This document shows, piece by piece, positions 8,639 through 17,110 of a DNA stretch of 64,000 nt. The DNA is from Phycisphaerae bacterium. Lineage in GTDB: Bacteria; Planctomycetota; Phycisphaerae; UBA1845; UTPLA1. Location: positions 124,001 through 188,000 of the forward strand of contig JAHBXN010000001.1 in assembly GCA_019636475.1 (NCBI GenBank), given 5' to 3'. The translations under genes were made by a program, and so were the position numbers. The notes below the pieces were generated by a model. It was not told the DNA's origin, searched no databases, and saw only the letters and a program-made list of their open reading frames with translations. Numbering within the stretch: the first letter of the stretch is position 1; each line of letters opens with the position of its first letter.

Positions 8639-9778
8639 TTAAGCCTTCAGGATGACATCGGCGAGTTCCGCGATGCCCTTGCCGTGGGAGGCCACGGTCT
8701 TGACGATGGGTCGATTCGAGCCCATGGACTCGACAATTTCAGATGCCAGCTTGTCGGCACCAGGCAGGTCGGCCTTGTTGATCACAAAGACATCCGCCAC
8801 CTCGGTAATGCCCGCCTTCTCCATCTGAAGGCCATCGCCCGCGCCCGGCATCATCAATAGCACGAGCGGCCTGGCCCACTCGCGAATGGCCACGTCGTTC
8901 TGTCCTGCTCCGACGGTCTCAATCAGTAGCACATCGAACTTCGCGCGACGGATGACTTCGACCATCGCACCGGTGGTCGGAGCGAGACCGCCAAGCTGAC
9001 CACGGCTGGCGGCCGAGCGAAGGAATACGCCGGCATCGCCTGCGTTGATCGTCATGCGAGCGCGATCACCCAGAAGGGCTCCGCCCGTGAGCGGACTAAC
9101 GGGGTCCACCGCGACCACCGCGACGGACTTCCCACGGTTTCGAATTTCCCTGAGCAGCCGGCCGATCAGCGTACTCTTGCCGACGCCCGGCGAGCCCGTA
9201 AAGCCGACTACGGCGGTCCTGCCGTCGCCCCGGGGCAGCGTCCGATTCACCTGTTCAATCGTCGCGCCGTCTTCGACCCAGGTCAGAACGCGGCCAAGGG
9301 CTACGCGGTCGCCGCTGCACATGGCGGCGATCCATCGATCGAGGTCACCGTTCTCGGCGCAGCGCCGTCGCTGATCATGCACCTTGATGGCGAGCGCCTT
9401 GACCTGCTCGACAATCTTTGCGAGGGACACCTCGGTCTCGAAGACGATCGCGACCCCCGCATCCTTCATCGCCTGGACATCGTCAGGTGGAATAATGCCG
9501 CCGATGACAACCGGAATATCGGGCCGGCCGAGTTTCTTCATTTCGTCCATCAGGATCGGAACGAGCGTCAGATGAGCGGCACTGTGGAAACTGGCGCCAA
9601 GGATGTCGACATCCTCCTCGACCGCCGCCTTTGCGGCGGTTGCAGGCGACTGCCAGAGGCCGGTATAGACCACTTCCAAGCCGGCGTCTCGCAAACCGCG
9701 GGCAAGCACCTTGACGCCGCGATCGTGCCCGTCGAGTCCGATCTTCGCCAACAGTATCCTCGTAGGTGTGTGTTGCAT
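8639..9778 (-). CDS. B12-binding domain fused to MeaB-type G3E GTPase
   Basis: 379 residues. Residues 7-130 are a methylmalonyl-CoA-mutase-type cobalamin-binding domain with the DGHDRG motif (His18 is the expected lower axial ligand), a GASFHSAAH segment and the GGIIP motif. Residues 140-379 are a MeaB/ArgK-family GTPase with Walker A GSPGVGKS (195-202), ETVGAGQND (switch/Walker B, 287) and NKAD (334). MeaB chaperones load or protect B12 in acyl-CoA mutases. The order B12-binding then GTPase is that of the N-terminal half of the fused mutase IcmF, but no substrate-binding TIM barrel follows, and the protein stops after the KGIAEL segment, lacking MeaB's C-terminal dimerisation arm. The open frame continues upstream to 10360, but that part does not look like protein. 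ATG 9778 is chosen because the B12 fold begins there; its Shine-Dalgarno is weak. Confidence 0.85.
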   Translation of the reverse strand: MQHTPTRILLAKIGLDGHDRGVKVLARGLRDAGLEVVYTGLWQSPATAAKAAVEEDVDILGASFHSAAHLTLVPILMDEMKKLGRPDIPVVIGGIIPPDDVQAMKDAGVAIVFETEVSLAKIVEQVKALAIKVHDQRRRCAENGDLDRWIAAMCSGDRVALGRVLTWVEDGATIEQVNRTLPRGDGRTAVVGFTGSPGVGKSTLIGRLLREIRNRGKSVAVVAVDPVSPLTGGALLGDRARMTINAGDAGVFLRSAASRGQLGGLAPTTGAMVEVIRRAKFDVLLIETVGAGQNDVAIREWARPLVLLMMPGAGDGLQMEKAGITEVADVFVINKADLPGADKLASEIVESMGSNRPIVKTVASHGKGIAELADVILKA

Positions 9779-9856
9779 CCCCGATCCAGAAAAGCCTTGA
9801 CTACTGGTTGTTCGCGGCTTTCCTCGAAGCGAGCAAGCATCGCGCAACTCTATCTT

Positions 9857-9872
9857 GGCAGGTTTCCGTGGT
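9857..9872 (-). promoter_or_regulatory. B12-box-like sequence in leader of the B12/GTPase gene
   Basis: Read on the minus strand, these 16 bases agree with the cobalamin-riboswitch B12 box (AGYCMGGAGACCKGCC) at 13 of 16 positions, 79 nt ahead of the start codon. Other expected elements (GGGAA, CACTG) occur upstream but with unusual spacing, so a complete riboswitch is not established. Confidence 0.2.
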
Positions 9873-10559
9873 CGCGCCAAGAGCATCGGTACGACGCGCC
9901 GACAGGAGTTTGCAGATGGATGATCTTTTCGGCAATTTTCGCTGAATTTTCCCTGGGGTGATCCGGCCGAATCCGAGTCATGCGTATTACGATGCTTTGT
10001 CGGCCAGTGGGAGCGGCACGAAGCCAACAGCCGCAAGCCGGCTGCCGGCCTACGTCTCTTTCGACTCCCGAGCAGGATTGGCCAGTGGCCACCAATATGC
10101 CTCTGCGTAAAAACGGCGAAGGACCAGCCGTGTCGGACGACTTCCATCGCGTGGGTAGATTGGTTCTGGGTCGCGCTCCGTGCTTCCTGCTTGGACAATG
10201 ATGAATCGGGATGTCTCTGAACATGAGCTCCCGATCGGCCACGGGGGCTGGCTGAAAGGAGTTCTCGCGAGCCATCCAAAACGGTTGTCGCTTCGCCGGA
10301 AACGCTGTGTTTAGCGCGCGCCGACATGGCCATTTTCAGAAATGTGGTTGCATCCAACACGGAACACGACGATGCGACAATACATAGGCACCAGAGAATT
10401 GTGATCTGACCCTTGCTCGATCGGCTTCGTATCGAACACCTCGCCGCCCCGGCTTCCGGCAGCGTTTCTTTGTTTCCTGCGACCGTATGAACTTAGTTGC
10501 CACAACCAAGAATTGTTCAACCGTCTGAATTTCGCGGCAATAATGACTGTATTTTTTCC
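9873..10559. other. Intergenic region, no convincing gene
   Basis: The remainder of an 864-bp gap between divergent genes. Several short frames are open on both strands, but all have low-quality translations and lack ribosome binding sites. No tRNA was recognised. It could hold a long leader RNA for the minus-strand B12/GTPase gene. Confidence 0.5.
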
Positions 10560-10586
10560 TTGATTTCCTTAGGGGGGGGGTAAACT
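10560..10586 (+). promoter_or_regulatory. Possible promoter with a G9 tract as spacer
   Basis: A TTGATT (10560-10565) and a TAAACT (10581-10586) are separated by 15 nt that include nine consecutive G (10572-10580). The start codon follows at 10643 after AGGAGG at 10631-10636. The -35/-10 assignment is inference; the G9 tract and the Shine-Dalgarno are visible. Confidence 0.3.
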
Positions 10587-10642
10587 ATTGGATGTTCGGG
10601 CGGATGGCTTTTTCTTAATCAGAGAATAAAAGGAGGAAGATC

Positions 10643-11143
10643 ATGTCACGATCTCGTAAGACATGGCTTGGGATGATAATTGTTGGTGCGATTACGATGA
10701 TCGTCATCAGCAAGGCTGGTGATACTCGGGCTTGCCCGCACATTCCTTGCGAGACCGGGCTGTGTATGTACGATCCAGTGATTGACAACACCACCTGCTT
10801 TCACGCAGAAATCATTTCTGGGCCTTGTAAGTGCGAGGAGCCAGGTCATCGGTGTACTCCTTGGTACCGGAAGGTCGTGGCGTCTCGAATTGAACTCGTG
10901 ACTGGCCAGGAAGATGGGACGCCTCCCCCATGCGCCTGGGATGGGCCATGCTATCAGTGCTTTAGGCTGAACACGCTCATACCGTGTTCAGTTGTATACA
11001 AGTGTCGGAACTGGTATCAGGAGGGTATCGAAAAATGCAATCCAGTGAGTTTGTATGAAGAATGTGGCACTTGGTATTCGCGTACGAATCATACTTCTGG
11101 CTTCGAGCTGACCGGACAGATCTGCTGTTATTGGATCCAGTAA
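10643..11143 (+). CDS. Small secreted cysteine-rich protein, unknown function
   Basis: 166 residues. An N-terminal signal or anchor segment (LGMIIVGAITMIVIS) is followed by a mature part with 16 cysteines, among them a C-terminal CC pair, which suggests a disulfide-stabilised exported domain. No known family was recognised. The start is supported by AGGAGG 6 nt ahead of the ATG. The coding sequence has visibly lower GC and more varied codon use than its neighbours, and the upstream G9 tract could affect expression. The next gene starts about 100 bp downstream on the same strand. Confidence 0.7.
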   Translation: MSRSRKTWLGMIIVGAITMIVISKAGDTRACPHIPCETGLCMYDPVIDNTTCFHAEIISGPCKCEEPGHRCTPWYRKVVASRIELVTGQEDGTPPPCAWDGPCYQCFRLNTLIPCSVVYKCRNWYQEGIEKCNPVSLYEECGTWYSRTNHTSGFELTGQICCYWIQ

Positions 11144-11245
11144 TCGCAACCCTGACTAATGCTGCGCTCTTGTCGCAAGTAACGTCGTGATGGCTATCAT
11201 TAGCTTGACCATTAGGTCAGTCGTGACCGAGGAAGGCGGCCCCAT

Positions 11246-12733
11246 ATGCAAAGTCTCCTGCTTGTACTGTGCGCCACTCTCTCATGCGGTGACACGAAGA
11301 CCGCCATGCCCGATTCACTCTCAAGAGCCTTTGCGCAGCGGATGCGCTTTCAGACCGCCTATTTCGAATATGAGTATCGCGCGTTCTGTTCGAACGCCAA
11401 ACAGCGCCCGAAACTTCGTTACGAAGCCAGATTCGCCGGCAAGGACCTCTATTGGGCAGAGCTGGGTGACGAAGACGGTATCCGTTCACACGAAATCACC
11501 ACCGGCCAGCCGATTCTCGGCGTGCGGTACGCATGCACACCGGAACGGGCCGTTCGTTGCAATGACGGGAAGGACGAATGGTCGATCCGGGATGGTGAAT
11601 TCACCGTACGTGCCCAACCGACGCCGGAACGCTTTCTTATCCGCGGCACGGCGCCGGAGCGTTTACTCGACCCCCGTTCGGCCGGCCTCTGTCCAGTGAC
11701 TTTTTCAGAAACGTCGCCCGACGATTTGCTTCAGGAAATTCAGCAAAAAGGCTACGAATGGTCGGAAAAGAGTGCGAACGGAATCATTGAAGTATCCGGT
11801 TCACTGAAAAAACAGGCCGCAGAAGGGGAACCTTTCAGAATCGTCGTTTGGCGGATCGACCCGGAAAAGGATGATGCGATCCTCGAGATGCGGGTGTACG
11901 CCGGCTACCCCGATGGCAGACGCGAACTGTTGGAACGGATTGAGGCTGACCATGCGCAATTCGATGGCCGATGGTGGCCGACGAGGTGCATCACCACGCT
12001 TGAGTCCAGGCCCGGCAGCGAGGAGTTCACCTTCACGCGCGTCGAGTTCGATCGCAAGGAACATCCGAGCAAGCTGGGGCCTGATATCCTCGGAATTCCG
12101 CCGGGGCTTGCCGCAGTCGACCGAATCCGTCGCACCTCCGGCTCGGGCCCACTGAAAATGGGACGTTATGTTGGAGACGGACAAATCGTGTCCGTCAATG
12201 AATGGTACGAGCATCACAAGGAGAAACACAACTCTCCCGAGCTGACGAACTTCCTGTCGAGAGCGCAAGCAATCGGCGACGGTGAGTATCCAAAGTGGTG
12301 GAGTGCCGGAGAAGAGACACTTGGTTTGGAGAACGTCGCACGAACACCCGATTTGTGGGAAGTTTATCTCCGCCGTTGGATTATCCGCCACAGCTACGCA
12401 GTAGAGGCCGCGCAGGGCGCGAGCACCGCCCAGAGCCTCACTCCCGCTCAGGTCGATGCGGCATGGGCGATACTCAAGGACTGCCGTAAGCGCACCGTGC
12501 CCGTTCTTCTCCGAATGAAGGAAGACCCCGGTTTGTCCCCGCCGGATGCCTCGGCAAACAAAGAGATGCAGTTGCCGACCACGATGCCGGGGAATAACGA
12601 AATGCCAGCAAACTCACAAACACCTAATCGATACGAAAAAGAGCTAGACACGATATTCCAGTCGCTGAAAACGCGACTGAGTGCATTGCTGTCAACAAAA
12701 CAGAAAAATGCCGAGGCCAAGGAGCCGTCATAG
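11246..12733 (+). CDS. Predicted exported protein of unknown function
   Basis: 495 residues starting MQSLLLVLCATLSCG, a short hydrophobic leader with cysteines. It might be a lipoprotein signal, but the lipobox is not canonical. The middle (about residues 25-300) alternates short beta-type strands and aromatic residues, as in LolA/LolB-like half-barrels, but this is only an impression. The last 80 residues are Pro/Thr/Asn-rich, then Lys-rich. The start is supported by GAGGAAGG about 9 nt upstream of the ATG. It is convergent with lpxB, 25 bp away. No function can be assigned. Confidence 0.7.
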   Translation: MQSLLLVLCATLSCGDTKTAMPDSLSRAFAQRMRFQTAYFEYEYRAFCSNAKQRPKLRYEARFAGKDLYWAELGDEDGIRSHEITTGQPILGVRYACTPERAVRCNDGKDEWSIRDGEFTVRAQPTPERFLIRGTAPERLLDPRSAGLCPVTFSETSPDDLLQEIQQKGYEWSEKSANGIIEVSGSLKKQAAEGEPFRIVVWRIDPEKDDAILEMRVYAGYPDGRRELLERIEADHAQFDGRWWPTRCITTLESRPGSEEFTFTRVEFDRKEHPSKLGPDILGIPPGLAAVDRIRRTSGSGPLKMGRYVGDGQIVSVNEWYEHHKEKHNSPELTNFLSRAQAIGDGEYPKWWSAGEETLGLENVARTPDLWEVYLRRWIIRHSYAVEAAQGASTAQSLTPAQVDAAWAILKDCRKRTVPVLLRMKEDPGLSPPDASANKEMQLPTTMPGNNEMPANSQTPNRYEKELDTIFQSLKTRLSALLSTKQKNAEAKEPS

Positions 12734-12758
12734 TGAATAGTGGGGCCGTAGAATTTTG

Positions 12759-13988
12759 CTATTCAACGGTCCCGGGGCCATGCTCGCTGCCAGGCCCCCG
12801 CCGCCGCGCGACGCCGGCCTGCGATTCACTGAGCAGTTGCGCCAACTCCATCGCCGCATTCCTCGCCGCATTCGGCTTTGAAACCCCTTTGATCATCTCC
12901 TGCAATTCCCCGCGCACCCGCGCGAGCGTATTCAGATTCGACAGCCACTCAAACGCCCGCGCAATGATCGGCCCCGTGCTGTCGTAATACGGCATGAACT
13001 CGGGAACGATCTCTCGCCCCGCAAGAATGTTTGGCAGCGATAAGTACGGCGTATGAATAAGCCATCGACCGACAAGCAGGTATCGCCATTTCGGGGTCTG
13101 ATACATGACGATCATCGGAGTGCCCCAGTAGGCAACTTCGAGCGTGACGGTGCCGGACGCCGCGAGGCACAGGTCGGCGGCTCGGATCGCGGCAGCGCGA
13201 TCGTGTTCGCCGGTCACGATCGTCGCGTCGATGCGTTGCCGCGGGTTGGAAATGCATTGCTGAATCATCGTTCGGGTATCTTCGTTGGCCGCAACGATGA
13301 CGATGTTCATGCGAGAGAATCGGCCGCGAAGCGCGGAAGCAATCTCCAACTGCCCCGGAAGCACTTCTTCAACAACGTGTTTTCGAGAGCCGGGAAGGAG
13401 CGTCAAAACGGTCGTGGCCGAGCCGCGCAGCTGTGCGATCCGAACATCGCTGATATCAGAAGCCGCCAGTCGATCGAAGGTGGGATGGCCGACGTATTTC
13501 GCCTGGATGCCGGCCGCCTGGAAATAGGGCTCTTCGAATTTCCAAAGGCAGGCGAGCCGATTAACGCGTCGCCGAACGCGATTGTTTCGCCAATTCCTGG
13601 GCCCCCAGGCCCACGTCTGCGGCGCGATGTAGTACATCACGGGAATATTGTTGCGACGGCAGATTTTGGCGATCGGCAGATTGAGTGCGGGAGAGTCCAC
13701 CATCAAGGCCGCGTGGAAGCCACCTTCACGGATGAATCGCTTCAATCTGCCAAGCAGCCCGAGAACTTCCGGAATGCGGTAGAACGCCGCGTGGGCCATG
13801 GCGGATCGAGCCGTCATGTCGAAAAAACACGTGGCGCCCTCCCGCTGAAGCGCAGGGCCAGCTAGTCCGTGGAAACTGGCGGATGGGTGAAATTCCCGCA
13901 ATGCGCGAAGGAGCGAGGCGGCATGCTCATCGGCGCTCTGCTCGGCGACGCTGACGAAAATCCGTGGATGACCGGCCTCGGGCTTCAT
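12759..13988 (-). CDS. lpxB: Lipid-A-disaccharide synthase
   Basis: Glycosyltransferase (GT19) that joins UDP-diacylglucosamine and lipid X to form the lipid A disaccharide on the inner membrane face. The 409 residues run from an IFVSVAEQSADEHAASL start segment (GE.SGD-like in the family, somewhat diverged) through MYYIAPQTWAWGPRN near residue 125 and KYVGHPTFD, to the C-terminal nucleotide-sugar site (LLPGSRKHVVEE; AASGTVTLEVAYWGTPMIV), all LpxB hallmarks. ATG 13988 is chosen over the longer open frame from 14081 because the family N-terminus begins there. Its presence indicates an LPS-type outer membrane. Divergent from rpsB; no other lpx gene is in view. Confidence 0.92.
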   Translation of the reverse strand: MKPEAGHPRIFVSVAEQSADEHAASLLRALREFHPSASFHGLAGPALQREGATCFFDMTARSAMAHAAFYRIPEVLGLLGRLKRFIREGGFHAALMVDSPALNLPIAKICRRNNIPVMYYIAPQTWAWGPRNWRNNRVRRRVNRLACLWKFEEPYFQAAGIQAKYVGHPTFDRLAASDISDVRIAQLRGSATTVLTLLPGSRKHVVEEVLPGQLEIASALRGRFSRMNIVIVAANEDTRTMIQQCISNPRQRIDATIVTGEHDRAAAIRAADLCLAASGTVTLEVAYWGTPMIVMYQTPKWRYLLVGRWLIHTPYLSLPNILAGREIVPEFMPYYDSTGPIIARAFEWLSNLNTLARVRGELQEMIKGVSKPNAARNAAMELAQLLSESQAGVARRRGPGSEHGPGTVE

Positions 13989-14167
13989 GAGGGGCTCTGG
14001 GGGGTGAATCAGGGCTAAAGACGGCCGGGACACGATACCGCGGACTCCGGATGGAGCAAGCCAGACAGTAATCAACTCCACGGACTCCTCGGGACCAGAT
14101 TCGGATCGGCCGCTCGGGGGAGCCGACGCACTGCGCCACGGGCCCCGGATGCCACCGTTGGCTGATC

Positions 14168-14194
14168 TTGACGCGAAAGGCCGATTCCTATACT
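14168..14194 (+). promoter_or_regulatory. Candidate sigma70-like promoter of rpsB-tsf
   Basis: TTGACG at 14168-14173 and TATACT at 14189-14194 with a short 15-nt spacer, about 65 nt ahead of the rpsB start. The hexamers are good and the spacer is shorter than ideal. Confidence 0.45.
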
Positions 14195-14257
14195 CTTATG
14201 GGTCTCGCTACATATTCAGCAGATTTGGACACTTACGTTTTTTTCAGGAGGTGACAT

Positions 14258-15133
14258 TTGTCGCAAGCGTTGGTCCGCGAGTTGATCGATGCGGGCATCC
14301 ATTTCGGCCACCGCGCGAGCCGGTGGAACCCGAAGATGGGGCCGTATCTGCTCGGCAAGCGGAATTCGATTCACATTGTCGACATTCGCCAGACCGTGAA
14401 AGGACTGCTTCGCGCGAAGAAGTTCCTCGCCGCTGTCGTGGCCAATGGTCAAGATGTCTTGATCATCGGCACCAAACGACAAGCCAAGGACAGCGTTGAA
14501 AAGCATTCCAAGCGCGTGGGTATGCCCTACGTGACTGAGCGGTGGCTGGGCGGCACATTGACCAACTTCAAGACGATTCGATCGCGACTTACGCGGCTGG
14601 AGTATCTTGAAGAGCTCGTGAACACAGGCAAGATTGAAGAATTCAGCAAGAAAGAAAAGGCCCGCGCAGGTCGAGAGCGAGAGAAGATCGCCCGAAACCT
14701 CGACGGTATTCGCACCATGACGCGATTGCCCGGCGCCATCGTGGTGGTTGACGTAAAGCGCGAACATAACGCAATTCGTGAAGCGCAGAAGCTCAGCATC
14801 CCGACGGTCTGCCTGGTTGATACGGACAGTGACCCGGAAGGCGCGGACATCGTCATTCCAGGCAATGATGACGCGATGCGTGCCATTGAACTGGTCGTTG
14901 CGGCGTTGGCCGACGCGATCGAGGAAGGCAAGCGTGGGCGACAGGCGATGGCGGAAAAAGCCGGCGAGCAATCAGCCGGCGGTCCCGGTCATCCGCGACG
15001 ATCAAAGCGCGCCTCGACCTCGAGCATTGCCGCATCACAGACCGAGGCCGAGATGGGCGGCGATTTTGAGCCCAAAGCAGAGCTTGAATCGCCCACCGGC
15101 TCGTCATCCGAGACAACCGAGAGCGTATCGTAA
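14258..15133 (+). CDS. rpsB: 30S ribosomal protein S2
   Basis: Binds late to the 30S subunit head and is needed to recruit S1. The N-terminus has the family's LIDAGIHFGHRASRWNPKM; later come RWLGGTLTNFKTI near residue 95, a central basic coiled coil and PGAIVVVD near 160. The start is a TTG at 14258 with a very strong AGGAGGT at 14247-14253. The protein has 291 residues, longer than the usual 230-260 because of a low-complexity Ser/Glu-rich tail after about residue 230. It is in the standard order ahead of tsf, with 161 bp between them. Confidence 0.97.
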   Translation: MSQALVRELIDAGIHFGHRASRWNPKMGPYLLGKRNSIHIVDIRQTVKGLLRAKKFLAAVVANGQDVLIIGTKRQAKDSVEKHSKRVGMPYVTERWLGGTLTNFKTIRSRLTRLEYLEELVNTGKIEEFSKKEKARAGREREKIARNLDGIRTMTRLPGAIVVVDVKREHNAIREAQKLSIPTVCLVDTDSDPEGADIVIPGNDDAMRAIELVVAALADAIEEGKRGRQAMAEKAGEQSAGGPGHPRRSKRASTSSIAASQTEAEMGGDFEPKAELESPTGSSSETTESVS

Positions 15134-15294
15134 TCGCGCGGACGGGTACGTCCCGCTGGTCGCGACATTGTGTCCACCCGAATAACTGACTGACGGCCGC
15201 AAGCTGTTGTGCCGTCGCTATGGGGGCCCCGCGCGAAGACGCGGTTCGCGTGGGGTTCGCCATTTAACGACCGATTCTTAGGAGTAAACACCCA

Positions 15295-16110
15295 ATGGCT
15301 GAGATCACCGCATCGCAAGTTCAGGCCCTTCGTGCCAAGACCGACCTCGCGATGATGGACTGCAAGAAAGCGCTTGTTGAAGCAGGCGGCGACGAGAAAG
15401 CCGCTCTCGAAATTCTTCGAAAGCGATTCGCCGACAAGATGACGGAACGAGCCGAGCGAGAAACCGCAAACGGACGCATCGGTGTGTATGGCGGTCCGGA
15501 AGGCGCCGCGATGTGCGAGCTTCGCTGCGAAACGGACTTCGTCGCAACGAACACCGACTTCAAAGCGGTTGCAGACAAACTCGCTGAGCACTGCGCCAAG
15601 TCCGGCATCACCGACGTCGACAAGTTCAAGGCATCCAAAATGGCCAGCGGGCAGACAGTGCAGGAACTCCTGGTCGATGCTTTCGGCCGCATGAAAGAGA
15701 ACCTGAATCTCGTCCGCCTTGTGCGGCTCGACGGCGCCGGTTCATCGTATGTCCACCACAACGGCCGCATCGGAACGATCATCACAGCGGATAAAGACCC
15801 CGGAGATTCCGGCCGCGGAATCTGCATGCACATCGCATCCGCCACCCTTCTGCTCGGACGGGTGCGGGAGGATGTCGACAGCAAGCTGGTCGCCGAAGCG
15901 CGCGAGCGCGCCGCGGCGGAAGCCAAGGGCAAGCCCGATCAGATTCTGAATAAAATCGTGGACGGCAAGCTGGATAAGTGGTTTGCCGAGCGCGTGCTGG
16001 TGGAGCAGCCGTTCGTGATGGACGACAAGAAAACCGTCGGCCAGTTTGCCCGGGAGAACGGCTTCGAGGTGAAGTCGTACCTGAAGTACGAAGTCGGCGT
16101 CGTGGGTTGA
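15295..16110 (+). CDS. tsf: Elongation factor Ts
   Basis: Guanine-nucleotide exchange factor for EF-Tu. 271 residues. The N-terminal UBA-like domain carries LRAKTDLAMMDCKKAL; the ETDFVA segment near residue 78 marks the core that inserts into EF-Tu; the C-terminal core ends with LEQPF-like VEQPFVMDDKKTVG. AGGAG lies upstream of the ATG. Part of the rpsB-tsf operon and followed by a clear intrinsic terminator at 16147. Confidence 0.97.
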   Translation: MAEITASQVQALRAKTDLAMMDCKKALVEAGGDEKAALEILRKRFADKMTERAERETANGRIGVYGGPEGAAMCELRCETDFVATNTDFKAVADKLAEHCAKSGITDVDKFKASKMASGQTVQELLVDAFGRMKENLNLVRLVRLDGAGSSYVHHNGRIGTIITADKDPGDSGRGICMHIASATLLLGRVREDVDSKLVAEARERAAAEAKGKPDQILNKIVDGKLDKWFAERVLVEQPFVMDDKKTVGQFARENGFEVKSYLKYEVGVVG

Positions 16111-16146
16111 TCCGGCACGCTCATCGATTACGTTGATTGCACAAAT

Positions 16147-16191
16147 GCGACCGCGAGATGCCGTCGGAAGGCGTTTCGCGGTCGCTTGGTT
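16147..16191 (+). terminator. Intrinsic terminator of the rpsB-tsf operon
   Basis: A perfect 10-bp inverted repeat (16147-16156 with 16176-16185) around a 19-nt loop, followed by TTGGTTTT. It lies 36 bp past the tsf stop, which argues against a start at ATG 16137 for the next gene. Confidence 0.8.
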
Positions 16192-16250
16192 TTCACGCGT
16201 CGTCCGCATTTTCTGCCGACGCAACGCATCAAGGAAGGCGCAACGAGGCC

Positions 16251-17105
16251 GTGAACCTATCGCTCGCATACAGTTGCAATGCCTATATGCGTCATACGCT
16301 GGATGATGCATTGGAACGCATTGCGGCGATCGGATACCGCGGTGTGGAACTGATGGCAGACACGCCGCATCTGTGGCCGGCCGACACCTCGGAATCGACA
16401 ATTGATGCCGTCCGATCAACACTCGATCGCCTCGGTCTACAGATTGCCAACATCAACGCATTCATGATGAACAAGATCGGTGACCGGCGCCAACCCTATT
16501 GGCACCCCAGTTGGATTGAACTGGACCGCGACTACCGCCGCATCCGCACGGAACACACGCGGCAGGCGCTGACGCTCGCCAGACGACTTGGCGCGCCCTG
16601 CATCACGACTGAGCCCGGCGGTCCCGTCGAAAGCGGACAGAGCCACGCCGCTGCGTTGCACCTGTTCGTCGAAGAGCTCAAACCGGTGGTCCACCATGCC
16701 GAGCGCGAAGGTGTGCTCCTACTGATCGAGCCGGAGCCGGGCTTGCTCATCGAAAGATTCGAACAGTATCTGGAATTGCGAGATCGCGTGGATTCGCCGT
16801 TCATGCAGCTCAATTTCGACATCGGCCACGCCTTCTGCGTCAATGAGGAGCCGGCTGATTGGATTCCCCGAATGGCCCGGCACATCCGCCATTTTCATGT
16901 CGAGGACATTGCCGCGACGCGGGGCCATCATCATCTCGTGCCCGGCTCAGGCGCGATCGACTTCACGGCGACATTCAAGGCCATTCACGAAATCGGTTAC
17001 ACTGGATGGGTCACTGTCGAACTGTATCCTTTCGTTGGCGATCCGGACCGCGCCGGTCGTGAAGCCATGCAGCACCTGGAGCAAGTCGCACGTTCGATCA
17101 CTTGA
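16251..17105 (+). CDS. TIM-barrel sugar isomerase/epimerase-like protein (Ebo-like context)
   Basis: 284 residues of the AP-endonuclease-2/xylose-isomerase-like TIM barrel: AIGYRGVELM near residue 30, LGAPCITTEPG near 118, LLLIEPEPG near 158, NFDIGHAF near 192, HFHVEDI near 215 and GWVTVELYPF near 255. The acidic and His residues at strand ends fit a divalent-metal site. GTG 16251 is preferred (AGGAAGG about 12 nt upstream) because the longer frame from 16137 runs through the tsf terminator. The stop lies 5 bp before the UbiA-type gene, so the pair is surely one operon. The exact substrate is unknown; the pairing with a prenyltransferase recalls the ebo clusters. Confidence 0.8.
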   Translation: MNLSLAYSCNAYMRHTLDDALERIAAIGYRGVELMADTPHLWPADTSESTIDAVRSTLDRLGLQIANINAFMMNKIGDRRQPYWHPSWIELDRDYRRIRTEHTRQALTLARRLGAPCITTEPGGPVESGQSHAAALHLFVEELKPVVHHAEREGVLLLIEPEPGLLIERFEQYLELRDRVDSPFMQLNFDIGHAFCVNEEPADWIPRMARHIRHFHVEDIAATRGHHHLVPGSGAIDFTATFKAIHEIGYTGWVTVELYPFVGDPDRAGREAMQHLEQVARSIT

Positions 17106-17110
17106 TCGCG

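Noticed and set aside
9779-10360. In-frame upstream extension (194 codons) of the B12/GTPase gene
   Set aside because: The translation is Arg/Ser-rich and unlike any domain. The B12 fold begins at Met 9778.
13053-13865. 270-codon open frame antisense to lpxB
   Set aside because: LpxB signature motifs are on the other strand and no start signal is visible here.
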